A stretch of 64,000 bases of DNA, taken from contig NZ_JACLAU010000001.1 of the NCBI RefSeq assembly GCF_014230305.1, forward strand, positions 186,001 through 250,000. The letters are read 5' to 3'. Source of the DNA: Novosphingobium aerophilum (GTDB lineage Bacteria; Pseudomonadota; Alphaproteobacteria; Sphingomonadales; Sphingomonadaceae). Positions 52,838 to 61,010 of the stretch are shown in pieces. A program made the position numbers and the translations under genes. Each line of letters starts with the position of its first letter. Positions within the stretch are counted from its first letter, which is position 1. The notes below the pieces were generated by a model. That model saw only the letters and a list, made by a program, of their open reading frames with translations, was not told the origin of the DNA and made no database searches.

Positions 52838-54325
52838 TCAGGCCGGCACCTGGCCTCCGAACAGATCGTATTCCTCCAGCCGCGGCCGGCTCATCGCATC
52901 GGCGAAGTCGTCGTAGGACCAGGGCCAGCTTGCCGGCACGCCCTCATCGTCGAGGTACCAGCTGGTGCAGCCGGATCCGAAGATCGTCCGCCGGGCGGCG
53001 GCGATGCGGCGTTCCTCGTAATCGGCGTGGGCGGCCACCGACGGAGCGACCGAGCGGGCGCCCCCCCGTCGGATGAGGTCGACCAGTTGGTCGATGTAGT
53101 CCCACTGGCGCTCGGCGATGTCGATCAGCGAGAAGTTGCCGACCGGACCGGTCGGGCCGTTGAGCATGAAGAAATTGGGGAACCCCGGCAGCGTCACCGC
53201 ATAATGCGCGGTCGGGCGGCGGGCCCAGAACTGGTCGAGCGTCAGTCCGCCCTGGCCGGTCACGCCGGCCGGGCGGATGAAGCGATCGGCCTGGAAGCCG
53301 GTGGCCAGGATCAATGTGTCCAGCTCATGCAGGGTGCCGTCGGCCATGCGCACCCCCTGCGGTTCGACCCGCGCGATCCGTCCGGTCTCGACATGGACCG
53401 CCGGATGCTGGACCTCCTGGTAATAGCACCACGAATAGATCAGCCGCTTGCACGCCGCGCGATAATTGGGCCGCAGCTTTTCCTTCAGCTCGCCCTCGGG
53501 CAGCGAGGTTTCGAAGTGTTCGCGGCAGATGTCCTCCACCTGCTTCATGTCGGGGCCGTCGATGTCCATGATCGCCCGGGTGAAGCGGCGCACATTGCCC
53601 ATGTACTCGTCCGAGAACCGGATCGCGTCGATCAACGCGGGATCGGCGCGGAAGGCGGCGCGGTCCTCGTCGGAATAGGTGTGGTAGGGCACCGGCATGA
53701 TCCACTGCGGCGAGCGCTGGAAATGGACCAGCCGATCGACCTGCTTGTTGATCGCGGTGACGATCTGGATCCCGGTCGAGCCCGACCCGATCAACCCGAC
53801 CCGCGCCCCGGCGATCGGCGCGTCGTCGTTCCAGCGCGCGGTGTGGAAGGCCGGTCCGGCGAAGCTGTCGAGGCCCTCGATCTCGGGCAGGCGCGGATGG
53901 TGCAGCACCCCCGAGGCGACGATCACCACGTCGAACACCTGACGCTCGCCTCCGGCCAGGGTCAGGGTCCAGGTGTGACCGGTCTCGTCCCAGTCGAGCC
54001 CGGTCACCTCGGCGTTGAAGCGGATCGCGGGCCCGATGCCGTACCGGTCGACCAGCCCTTCGAAGTAGCGCTGGATCTCGGGCCCGGTCGCATAGAGCGC
54101 GCTCCACTCGGGGTAGGGCGCGAAGGAGAAGGTGTAGGCATGGGCCGGCACGTCGCAGGTCAGCCCGGGATAGCGGTTCTCCCGCCAAGTGCCGCCGATC
54201 CGTCCGGCCTTCTCGAACACGGTGTAGCGCTCACCGCGCTCCTGCAGCTTGATCGCGGCCAGGATGCCGGCCATGCCGGCGCCGACGACCGCGAAGCGCA
54301 GTCCGGAAGGGGTGGGGTCCGTCAT
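52838..54325 (-). CDS. Baeyer-Villiger-type flavin monooxygenase
   Basis: 495-residue FAD/NADPH monooxygenase. FAD motif GAGMAG at 15-20, the Baeyer-Villiger fingerprint FxGxxxHxxxW at 155-165 (FAGPAFHTARW), a GTWRENRYPGLTCD segment of the family and a second Rossmann motif GSGSTGIQ for NADPH. Enzymes of this type insert oxygen next to a ketone, e.g. in the D-ring 17-ketone or an acyl side chain of steroids; which ketone is used here is inference. 53 bp after an SDR gene on the minus strand. Confidence 0.85.
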   Translation of the reverse strand: MTDPTPSGLRFAVVGAGMAGILAAIKLQERGERYTVFEKAGRIGGTWRENRYPGLTCDVPAHAYTFSFAPYPEWSALYATGPEIQRYFEGLVDRYGIGPAIRFNAEVTGLDWDETGHTWTLTLAGGERQVFDVVIVASGVLHHPRLPEIEGLDSFAGPAFHTARWNDDAPIAGARVGLIGSGSTGIQIVTAINKQVDRLVHFQRSPQWIMPVPYHTYSDEDRAAFRADPALIDAIRFSDEYMGNVRRFTRAIMDIDGPDMKQVEDICREHFETSLPEGELKEKLRPNYRAACKRLIYSWCYYQEVQHPAVHVETGRIARVEPQGVRMADGTLHELDTLILATGFQADRFIRPAGVTGQGGLTLDQFWARRPTAHYAVTLPGFPNFFMLNGPTGPVGNFSLIDIAERQWDYIDQLVDLIRRGGARSVAPSVAAHADYEERRIAAARRTIFGSGCTSWYLDDEGVPASWPWSYDDFADAMSRPRLEEYDLFGGQVPA

Positions 54326-54379
54326 CGCTTGGGTTCCTTCTCCCGTGGTCGATCAAGGCCGGCAGCTGGCCCGCTCCGC

Positions 54380-55153
54380 TCAATACAATCCCGCACCGCC
54401 GTTGACGTGGAACACCTGGCCGGTGATCCAGCGGCCGTCCTCCGAAAGCAGGTGCGCCGCCATCGCGGCGATGTCGCTGGCCTGGCCCAGCCGGGTGCTG
54501 CGGGTGGCGCGGATGCAGTGCGCGATCCAGTCCTCCGGCACCTGGCCCCCGGCGATCATTTCCGGGGTCATCACGAAGCCCGGGGCAATGGCATTGGCGG
54601 TCAGGCCGTGCTTGCCCCACTTGCTGGCGACATGGCGCATCAGCGCATTGATCCCGCCCTTCGACACCGCATAGCTCGGCCGCTCCGGCTCGCCCGCATC
54701 GGCCGCGTCGGAACTGGTGTAGACGATCGCGCCGCCGCGGGCGCTGGCCAGCAGGTGCGGCAGCGCGGCCCGGGTGCACAGCAGGTGACCGCGCAGGTTG
54801 ACCGCCAGGGTGCGGTCGAACACGTCGAGATCGACCGCTAGGGCGTCGCTGTCGCGAAAGATCGTGCGCAGGTCGGCCGCGTTGACATGGGCCCCGTCGA
54901 GGCCGCCAAGCCGCTCCACCGCGGCGGCGAAGGCGCCTTGCACCGAGGCCTCGTCGACGATGTCGACCTCGACCGCGAAGGCCTCGTGCCCTTCGCTCGC
55001 GAGTCGGGTGGCCAGGGCCTCGGCGGCAGCCAGGTTGATGTCGGCCAGGCAGACCCGCGCGCCTTCCGCGCAGAGCCGTTCGGCCGTGGCGGCGCCGATC
55101 CCGGTTCCGGCTCCCACCACGATGATGGCCCGTCCGGCCAACCTGTCGCGCAT
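54380..55153 (-). CDS. SDR family oxidoreductase
   Basis: 257-residue SDR: GAGTGIG (one residue off TGxxxGIG), LADINL acidic (NAD), HVNAADL in the NNAG position, catalytic serine in TSSDAA and YAVSK. VNGGAGLY end. ATG 55153 (MRDRLAGRA) gives the family start. Divergent from the OYE gene across 177 bp; upstream of the BVMO gene, likely same transcript. Substrate unknown. Confidence 0.82.
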   Translation of the reverse strand: MRDRLAGRAIIVVGAGTGIGAATAERLCAEGARVCLADINLAAAEALATRLASEGHEAFAVEVDIVDEASVQGAFAAAVERLGGLDGAHVNAADLRTIFRDSDALAVDLDVFDRTLAVNLRGHLLCTRAALPHLLASARGGAIVYTSSDAADAGEPERPSYAVSKGGINALMRHVASKWGKHGLTANAIAPGFVMTPEMIAGGQVPEDWIAHCIRATRSTRLGQASDIAAMAAHLLSEDGRWITGQVFHVNGGAGLY

Positions 55154-55182
55154 CCGTCGCCCCCGCCATTCCTCTTGATTAT

Positions 55183-55212
55183 CGTAGAATGATCCCGCAT
55201 TGATTACGCAAT
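55183..55212. promoter_or_regulatory. CGTAGAAT / TACGCAAT motif pair in divergent region
   Basis: CGTAGAAT (55183-55190) and TACGCAAT (55205-55212) in the 177-bp region between the SDR and OYE genes. The arrangement parallels the pair at 544-572. Candidate operator shared by the island. Confidence 0.5.
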
Positions 55213-55330
55213 GGCAAGCCAAAACGGCTAGGGAAGAGGATAAATGCGCTCCATTCGCCGGCCGACTGCATCTGATGCCAGATCAGCGCGCCGGGTTCCT
55301 CCCGCGCTCCACTGAAGGACCAAGACGGCC

Positions 55331-57466
55331 ATGGCCTCGAACCTCTATCCCCATCTGCTGGCCCCGGGCCGCATCGGCACGCTGGAGCTGAAGAACCGCA
55401 TCGCGGTGACGGCGATGGGTGTCAGCCTGTCCGAGGACGATGGCACCGTGGGGGAACAGTTGATCGCCTACCACGAGGAACAGGCGCGCGGCGGCGCGGG
55501 CCTGATCATCTGCGGCGTGGCCGGGGTGGCCTGGCCGGTTGGCGCGGTGGCGGTGGGCCAGACCGCGATTTCGGACGACCGCTTCATTCCCGGGTTGCGC
55601 CAACTGACCGACCGGGTCCACGCCGCGGGCGGCAAGATCGCCACCCAGTTGCACCATGGTGGTTTCGTCGCGGGCTATTCGCACGCGCGCTGGGGCCATC
55701 CGTTGTGGGGTCCGGCGATCCCGCCGGCGCCCAAGGGCAATTTCACCGACTATTTCCTGACCGAGGAGCTTGCCCGGCTCGCCGGGATGAAGGCGCCCGA
55801 GATCAAGGTGCTGGAACAGGCCGATATCGATCTGGCGGTCAGCCAGTTCGCGGCCGGTGCCCGCCGCGCCAAGGAGGCCGGGTTCGACGGCATCGAGATC
55901 CACGGCGGCCATGGCTACCTGCTGTCGTCATTCACCTCGCCTTACACCAACACCCGCACGGACCAGTACGGCGGCAGCGTCGAGAACCGCCTGCGCCTGA
56001 CGCTGGAGGTGATCGCCGCGATCCGCGCGGAGGTGGGTCGAGACTTTCCGCTGTGGATCAAGCTCGACTCGCGCGAAGTGGGCAAGCCGGGCGGTATCAC
56101 CATGGAGATGGCGAAGGAGGCGGCGCGCCTGGTTGAGGCGGCCGGGGTCGATGCGATCACCGTCACCGCCTATCACGACACCGGGCAGGGCAAGCTCCAT
56201 TCGGAATCGAACATCCCCCACGTCGAGAACACCAACCTTCCGGCCACGGCCGAGCTGCGCAAGGTCGTGTCGATCCCGGTGATCGGATCGGGCCGGATCG
56301 AGGTGGCCACCGCCGACGAGACCATCGGCCGGGGCGAGGCCGATTTCATCGCGATGGGGCGCAAGCTGCTGGCCGATCCGCACCTGCCCGCCAAGCTCGC
56401 CGCGGGCGAGCCGGACAAGGTGCGGCCCTGCATCTATTGCTACACCTGCGTCAGCGCGATCTACATGGGCGAGCCGGCGCGCTGCGCGGTCAACTCCTCG
56501 CTCAGCTTCGAATTCCGCGGCGAACCCGGACCGGCGCCGGCCGGCGCCGCTCCGGTCGCGGTCATCGGGGGTGGCCCGGGCGGCATGGAGGCCGCCCGCA
56601 AGCTGGCCGGGCTGGGCTACAAGGTCACCCTGATCGAAAAGTCCGACCGTCTCGGCGGGACCCTGCGGTTCGCCAGCCTGGCCTACGAGCCGAACGAGCG
56701 CATCCTCGAATGGTTGCGGCGCGAGGTGCGGGATGCCGGGGTCGAGGTGCGCTTGGGCACGGTTGCCACGCCGGCATTGCTGCGCGAGATCGGCGCCCGG
56801 CATGTGATCGTCGCGACCGGGGCGAACCGCGGGATGCCGCCGATCCCGGGCAACGATCAGGACCACGTGTTTTCGGGCGACGATATGCGACGGATGATGC
56901 TGGGCGAAAGCTCGGACGAGCTGAAGCGCAAGACCGGCCTGTTCACCCGCCTTGCCACCAAGGTCGGGGCGGCGACCGGCGCCACGGCCAATCTCGCGCT
57001 GGTGCGCAAGGCGACCCACACCTGGATGCCGCTGGGCGAATCGATCGCGATCATCGGCGGCGAGCTGGTCGGGCTCGAGCTGGCCGAGTTCCTGACCGAG
57101 CGCGGCCGCAAGGTCCAGGTGATCGAGGAGGCGCCCCGGCTCGGCAAGGGCCTGACCCTGGTCCGGCGGATGCGCTTGCTGGCCGAACTGGCCGAGCACG
57201 GCGTGGGGCTCCATGGCGGGGCGACCGGGGTGACGATCGGCAAGGACAGCGTCTCGTTCACCGATGTCAAGGGCGAAGCGCGCACCGTTCCGGCCGATCA
57301 CGTCATCGTTGCCCGGGGCGCCGAAGGCGATCTCAGCCTGGCGCAGGCGCTCGAGAGCGAGGGCTTCACCGTGCACAGCGTCGGCGATGCGCTGGGCGTG
57401 GGCTACATCGAAGGGGCGATCCGGGGCGCGGGCGAAGCGGTCCGGGCCGTGGCCAGCGCCGCCTGA
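55331..57466 (+). CDS. NADH:flavin oxidoreductase / dienoyl-CoA reductase-type (OYE family)
   Basis: 711-residue fusion of an FMN TIM-barrel (residues about 1-370) and an FAD/NAD pyridine nucleotide domain. Barrel: HHGGF, EIHGGHGYLLSSFTSP and GSGRIEVATADE. Iron-sulfur cysteines CIYCYTC...ARC near residues 375-395 with spacing CX2CX2CX11C. FAD-binding AVIGGGPGGMEAARKL and a later IIGGELVGLELAEFL. The same architecture as 2,4-dienoyl-CoA reductase and BaiCD/BaiH, which reduce or oxidise delta4/delta6 double bonds in bile acids. Followed 16 bp later by an Lrp-type regulator gene. Confidence 0.85.
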   Translation: MASNLYPHLLAPGRIGTLELKNRIAVTAMGVSLSEDDGTVGEQLIAYHEEQARGGAGLIICGVAGVAWPVGAVAVGQTAISDDRFIPGLRQLTDRVHAAGGKIATQLHHGGFVAGYSHARWGHPLWGPAIPPAPKGNFTDYFLTEELARLAGMKAPEIKVLEQADIDLAVSQFAAGARRAKEAGFDGIEIHGGHGYLLSSFTSPYTNTRTDQYGGSVENRLRLTLEVIAAIRAEVGRDFPLWIKLDSREVGKPGGITMEMAKEAARLVEAAGVDAITVTAYHDTGQGKLHSESNIPHVENTNLPATAELRKVVSIPVIGSGRIEVATADETIGRGEADFIAMGRKLLADPHLPAKLAAGEPDKVRPCIYCYTCVSAIYMGEPARCAVNSSLSFEFRGEPGPAPAGAAPVAVIGGGPGGMEAARKLAGLGYKVTLIEKSDRLGGTLRFASLAYEPNERILEWLRREVRDAGVEVRLGTVATPALLREIGARHVIVATGANRGMPPIPGNDQDHVFSGDDMRRMMLGESSDELKRKTGLFTRLATKVGAATGATANLALVRKATHTWMPLGESIAIIGGELVGLELAEFLTERGRKVQVIEEAPRLGKGLTLVRRMRLLAELAEHGVGLHGGATGVTIGKDSVSFTDVKGEARTVPADHVIVARGAEGDLSLAQALESEGFTVHSVGDALGVGYIEGAIRGAGEAVRAVASAA

Positions 57467-57482
57467 TCCGCGACGCGCGGTC

Positions 57483-58004
57483 GTGTCGGGCGATACCAGC
57501 CGGCCGGGTCGCGCGCCCGATGCCATCGATCGGCACATCATCGCGGAGCTGCGCCGGGATGGACGGGCGTCCAACCTGCAGCTCGCCGACCGGCTCGGTC
57601 TGAGCGCGGCCACGGTCTCCGCCCGCATCCGCCGGATGGAGGAGGCCGGTCAGCTGCGCGTGGTCGCGGTGTCCGATTTTGCCGCTCATAGCGTCTCGGT
57701 CCTGCTGCGCCTGACGATCACCGTAGCGGGGCGCCCGGCATCGGCCGTGGCTGCCGATCTGGCCGTCCTGGCCGAGGTCCTGGCGGTCCATCTCGTGACG
57801 GGACGGCACGATATCGATCTGCTGGTGGCCCTGCGCGGTTATGGCGATCTGGACAGCTTCCTGCTGGACCGCCTGTCGCCCATAGCCGGGATCAGGATGG
57901 TGGTGCCCGCCGTGGTGGTGGACATCGCCAAGTACGCATTCGACGTGGCCCCGATCCTCGTGTCAGAGGAAACCGGGCCGGTGGAACCGTCCAGGCACGC
58001 CTGA
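57483..58004 (+). CDS. Lrp/AsnC family transcriptional regulator
   Basis: 173-residue regulator. DNA-binding HTH around IDRHIIAELRRDGRASNLQLADRLGLSAATVSARIRRMEEAG, then an effector-binding RAM domain (VLLRLTITVAGRPASAV and VHLVTGRHDIDLLVALRGYGDLDSFL). GTG start at 57483. Co-directional with the OYE gene. Local regulator or the one that reads the recurring motif. Confidence 0.83.
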   Translation: MSGDTSRPGRAPDAIDRHIIAELRRDGRASNLQLADRLGLSAATVSARIRRMEEAGQLRVVAVSDFAAHSVSVLLRLTITVAGRPASAVAADLAVLAEVLAVHLVTGRHDIDLLVALRGYGDLDSFLLDRLSPIAGIRMVVPAVVVDIAKYAFDVAPILVSEETGPVEPSRHA

Positions 58005-58021
58005 AGGCGGCGTTCCTGCAC

Positions 58022-58059
58022 GATTTGCGTAGGAAAATATGTGCCGTTCAGCGCAAATC
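58022..58059. promoter_or_regulatory. Inverted repeat GATTTGCG...CGCAAATC, candidate operator
   Basis: Perfect 8-bp arms GATTTGCG (58022-58029) and CGCAAATC (58052-58059) with a 22-bp spacer; the left arm continues as ATTTGCGTAG (58023-58032), the island-wide motif. Located about 53-90 bp upstream of the flavin reductase GTG start. The only place where the motif forms a full palindrome. Confidence 0.6.
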
Positions 58060-58111
58060 ATGTATGATTGCGCGCTGACGTGGTTGAACGACCAATTTTG
58101 ATGAGGATGAC

Positions 58112-58627
58112 GTGAGCGATATCTCCACCCTGCCGATCGACCAGCGTCTCAAACGCGTGCTTCGCCACATGCCGGCGCCGGTCGGGATCGTGACCAGCAC
58201 CACCGATGGCGGCGAGCCGATCGGACTGGCCATGTCGGCCCTGATGCCGGTCTGCCTCGAACCCCCGGCCATGGCGATCTGCGTCAACCGGTCGGCCTCG
58301 GCCCATGCACCGCTGGTGGAGAGCGGACAGTTCTGCATCAACCTGCTTCATTCGGGGCTCGATGCGCACATGCGCCCCTTCGCCGATCCCGCCGAGCGCG
58401 CGAGCCGCTTCACCCAGGCGGACTGGCAGCGGCATGATCCCAGCGGCCTGTGGTACATCGTCGGGGCGGCGGCGAACCTGTTCTGCACCATCAGCGAGCG
58501 GGTGGCGCATGGCACCCACGATCTGATCATCGGCCGCGTCGACGCACTCTATGCCGCCGAGGGTGACGACGTGCTCGGTTGGGGCAACGGCGCGCTCGGC
58601 CGGTTGCAGCCGCTGGTCACCGCCTGA
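58112..58627 (+). CDS. hsaB: Flavin reductase (HsaB/TesA1-type)
   Basis: 171-residue FMN-binding split-barrel flavin reductase: MPAPVGIVTSTTDGGEPIGLAMSAL, LEPPAMAICVN and FCINLLHSG are family motifs. In steroid degradation HsaB supplies FMNH2 to the HsaA monooxygenase. GTG start at 58112 with GAGGA upstream. Converges on the HsaA-type gene across a strong terminator, instead of being its operon neighbour. Confidence 0.78.
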   Translation: MSDISTLPIDQRLKRVLRHMPAPVGIVTSTTDGGEPIGLAMSALMPVCLEPPAMAICVNRSASAHAPLVESGQFCINLLHSGLDAHMRPFADPAERASRFTQADWQRHDPSGLWYIVGAAANLFCTISERVAHGTHDLIIGRVDALYAAEGDDVLGWGNGALGRLQPLVTA

Positions 58628-58647
58628 GGGCGATGGCGCATGGGACA

Positions 58648-58680
58648 AGCGCCCGGGTTCGATCGCCGAACCCGGGCGCT
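58648..58680. terminator. Strong bidirectional hairpin between convergent hsaB and hsaA
   Basis: Perfect 14-bp stem from 58648-58661 with 58667-58680, loop ATCGC (58662-58666). Lies between the converging flavin reductase and HsaA-type genes. No T-tract, but the long perfect stem fits a bidirectional terminator. Confidence 0.7.
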
Positions 58681-58700
58681 GCCCCGGGAGCCGTTTCGAT

Positions 58701-59813
58701 TCACAGGAAGTAGTCGGTGTTCTCGCCGCCCATCAGCACCTTGGCATAGTTGCGGGCGAAGCCGACCGGGTTGTTGGCGACGTGGGCACGCGCCATCCGG
58801 ACATCGAGCCACAGGTTCTGCAGATCGTTTCCGGCAAAGACCGAACGCCCGCCGGCCACGTCCATCAGCAGTTCCATCGCCTCGATGCAGCGATCGGCAA
58901 CCAGCGCGGCGTCGTAGCGATAGCGCACCCGGTCGATCAGGGCGGGCTTCCACCCGGCCGCTTCCATCTCGCGGAAATTGGCGATCATCGTGCGCGCGCT
59001 GCTCTCGGCCAGTTCGGCGGCGCGGGCGATGCGGTCCAGCACGTCGGGATCGGTGCTGCTCTTGGTCGTGTCGGTCGAGCCCAGGTTGATCCGCGCGCGG
59101 AACAGGTTGATGGCATGGCGCACGGCGCCGATCGCGCTGGTGTTGACCACGCGGATGAAGGTCTGGGCCCAGGGCAGGTCGTAGACCGGATTGCTCTGCT
59201 CGTGGATACCGTTGAAGCCGTCGAGCTGCTTGTGCGACCGGTAGTCGGGAACGAACACCGGCGTGTCGATCACCACGTCGTTCGATCCGGTCCCCTGCAG
59301 GCCCATGGTGTGCCAGGTGTCCTCGATCCGGTAGTCGCTCGCCGGCACCAGGAAGGTGCGGTGCCCCTCGCCCGGGACGATCCCGCCGAGCAGCACCCAG
59401 TTGCAGTGCAGGCTGCCGCTCGACCAGCCCCAGCGGCCCGACAGCATGACCCCGCCGTCCACCACTTCGACCTTGGCACCCACGGGGTTGTAGGACGAGG
59501 AGACCATCGCATCCGGACCATCGGCAAAGACCTCGTCCTGGGCGCGGCGGTCCATCAGGGCGATCTGGTAGCTATGCACCGCGATGATGCCCATGGCCCA
59601 GGCCGTGCTCATGTCGCGTTCGGCCAAGGCGATCTGGTCGGTGAAGAAATCCTGCGGCTTGCCCTCGCGCCCCCCATAGCTCGCAGGGGTGAAGTGGCGG
59701 AAGAATCCCTCGGCGGTCAGCGCGTCGACCACGTCCTGCGCAATTCTCCGGTCCCGGCGGCCTTGGTCGGCGCGGGTGGCAACGAGGTCCAGCGTGGCAG
59801 CGGAAATGGCCAT
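58701..59813 (-). CDS. hsaA: HsaA-type flavin-dependent monooxygenase (ACAD fold)
   Basis: 370-residue ACAD-fold monooxygenase. SSSYNPVGAKVEVVDGG, GRWGWSSGSLHCNW, TWHTMGLQGTGSNDV and YDLPWAQTF are marks of the HsaA/TesA2 group of two-component hydroxylases. It hydroxylates the phenolic 3-HSA to the catechol 3,4-DHSA, using FMNH2 from HsaB; the catechol is then opened by HsaC. ATG 59813 is preceded by GAGAGGAT. The gene is the last of the catabolic island on this side; a vir operon begins after 224 bp. Confidence 0.8.
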   Translation of the reverse strand: MAISAATLDLVATRADQGRRDRRIAQDVVDALTAEGFFRHFTPASYGGREGKPQDFFTDQIALAERDMSTAWAMGIIAVHSYQIALMDRRAQDEVFADGPDAMVSSSYNPVGAKVEVVDGGVMLSGRWGWSSGSLHCNWVLLGGIVPGEGHRTFLVPASDYRIEDTWHTMGLQGTGSNDVVIDTPVFVPDYRSHKQLDGFNGIHEQSNPVYDLPWAQTFIRVVNTSAIGAVRHAINLFRARINLGSTDTTKSSTDPDVLDRIARAAELAESSARTMIANFREMEAAGWKPALIDRVRYRYDAALVADRCIEAMELLMDVAGGRSVFAGNDLQNLWLDVRMARAHVANNPVGFARNYAKVLMGGENTDYFL

Positions 59814-60037
59814 GGTCTATCCTCTCGACTTATCTATTGCGCACATCGCTGAGTGAATCGATGCGCATTCGTTGCCTCTATCTAGATGAAATGGCCGATA
59901 CGCGCAATTGCAAACCGAATGGTCGCGCGAATTCGTCAGGTGCGGGCCCATGTGGGCGCACCCGGCACCGCGACCCTGTCGGGCTGGAATGGCAATCGGA
60001 GTGGTGCCCTTCGGGCTGACAGCGCGAGGAAGCGGCG
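59814..60037. promoter_or_regulatory. 224-bp region between catabolic island and vir operon
   Basis: No gene is supported. Upstream of hsaA (minus) there are TATTGCGCACATCG (about 59835-59848) and GATGCGCATTCG (about 59860-59871), weaker relatives of the TTGCGTA motif, in an AT-richer stretch. The rest up to the virB11 stop is unremarkable. This is the boundary of the catabolic island and the secretion operon. Confidence 0.4.
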
Positions 60038-60991
60038 TCAGTCCCCGGCGCAGATCAGGAGGTCGCTGACCTGGCGGCGCCCGCCGCTGCGGTCGAGCTG
60101 GACCACCACATCGATCACGCTGCGCGCATAGGTGATCGTCTCGTCATGCGACAGGCCAAGCCCGGCCTGCATGACCATCAGCGCGAGCTGCTCCAGCGCC
60201 GCCGCCGGGGAGTTGGCATGAATGGTCGAAACACTGCCGGGGTGGCCGGTGTTGATCGCGCGCAGGAAGCTGACCGCCTCCTCGCCACGCAGCTCGCCCA
60301 GCACGATCCGGTCGGGCCGCATTCGCAGCGAGGCCTGGAGCAGATCGTTGGTGCTGAGCCGCGCCTCGCCCATCTCGCCCTTCACCGCCACCAGTTGGAC
60401 GGCATTGGCATGGCGCAGCCGGACTTCCGGCGTATCCTCGACCACGATCACCCGCTCGTCCGCGGGGACCAGTCCCAGCAGGGCGTTGAGGAAGGTGGTC
60501 TTTCCGCTCGAGGTGCCGCCGCTGACGAGGATGGTGGCGCGGGCCGCGACCGCCTCGGCCAGGAAGCCGACCGGATCGCGCAGCGCCTCAGCCCGGCGGA
60601 ACACCGGCCGGGCGGGCGGAGTGACCGGACCCGCGGCGAAGTCGCTCAGGGGCACGTCGCGCAGGCGATGGCGGCGCACCGCCAGGCACCAGTGGCGGGG
60701 CGTGGCCGGCGGCGCGATGATCTGGATGCGGGCGCCGTCGGGCAGGGTCGCGGCCAGCACCGGGCGCTCGCGATTGATCCCCTGGTGGGTCTCTCGCGCG
60801 ATCTGGTAGGCCAGTTGCTCGATCAGCCGATCATCGATCGCGGGGGCCGGCTCGCGCTGCAGGCCGGCGGCCCCCGAGGTCTCGATCCAAGCCTCGCCCG
60901 GGCGATTGACCATGATCTCGGTCACGTCGTCGCGCTCCAGCCAGGGCTGGAACGGCGCGAGCAGCGCGGCGAGATAGACGCCCTCGGTCAC
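60038..60991 (-). CDS. virB11: VirB11-type ATPase of type IV secretion
   Basis: 317-residue secretion ATPase. Walker A in SGGTSSGKTTFLNALL, Asp-box in VVEDTPEVRL, Walker B in RIVLGELRGEEAVSFL and His-box in GHPGSVSTIHANS; N-terminal EIMVNRPGEAWIE is the typical VirB11 start domain. Hexameric ATPase at the cytoplasmic face powering substrate transfer and pilus assembly. I set the start at GTG 60991 (AGAGG upstream) rather than a TTG at 61054 that would overlap virB10 by 44 bp. Last gene of the operon in this window. Confidence 0.92.
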   Translation of the reverse strand: MTEGVYLAALLAPFQPWLERDDVTEIMVNRPGEAWIETSGAAGLQREPAPAIDDRLIEQLAYQIARETHQGINRERPVLAATLPDGARIQIIAPPATPRHWCLAVRRHRLRDVPLSDFAAGPVTPPARPVFRRAEALRDPVGFLAEAVAARATILVSGGTSSGKTTFLNALLGLVPADERVIVVEDTPEVRLRHANAVQLVAVKGEMGEARLSTNDLLQASLRMRPDRIVLGELRGEEAVSFLRAINTGHPGSVSTIHANSPAAALEQLALMVMQAGLGLSHDETITYARSVIDVVVQLDRSGGRRQVSDLLICAGD

Positions 60992-61010
60992 GGCATCGGC
61001 CTCTGCCGGC

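Noticed and set aside
59837-60131. Small plus-strand open frames between hsaA and virB11
   Set aside because: No ribosome site or family pattern, and they run into the antisense of virB11.
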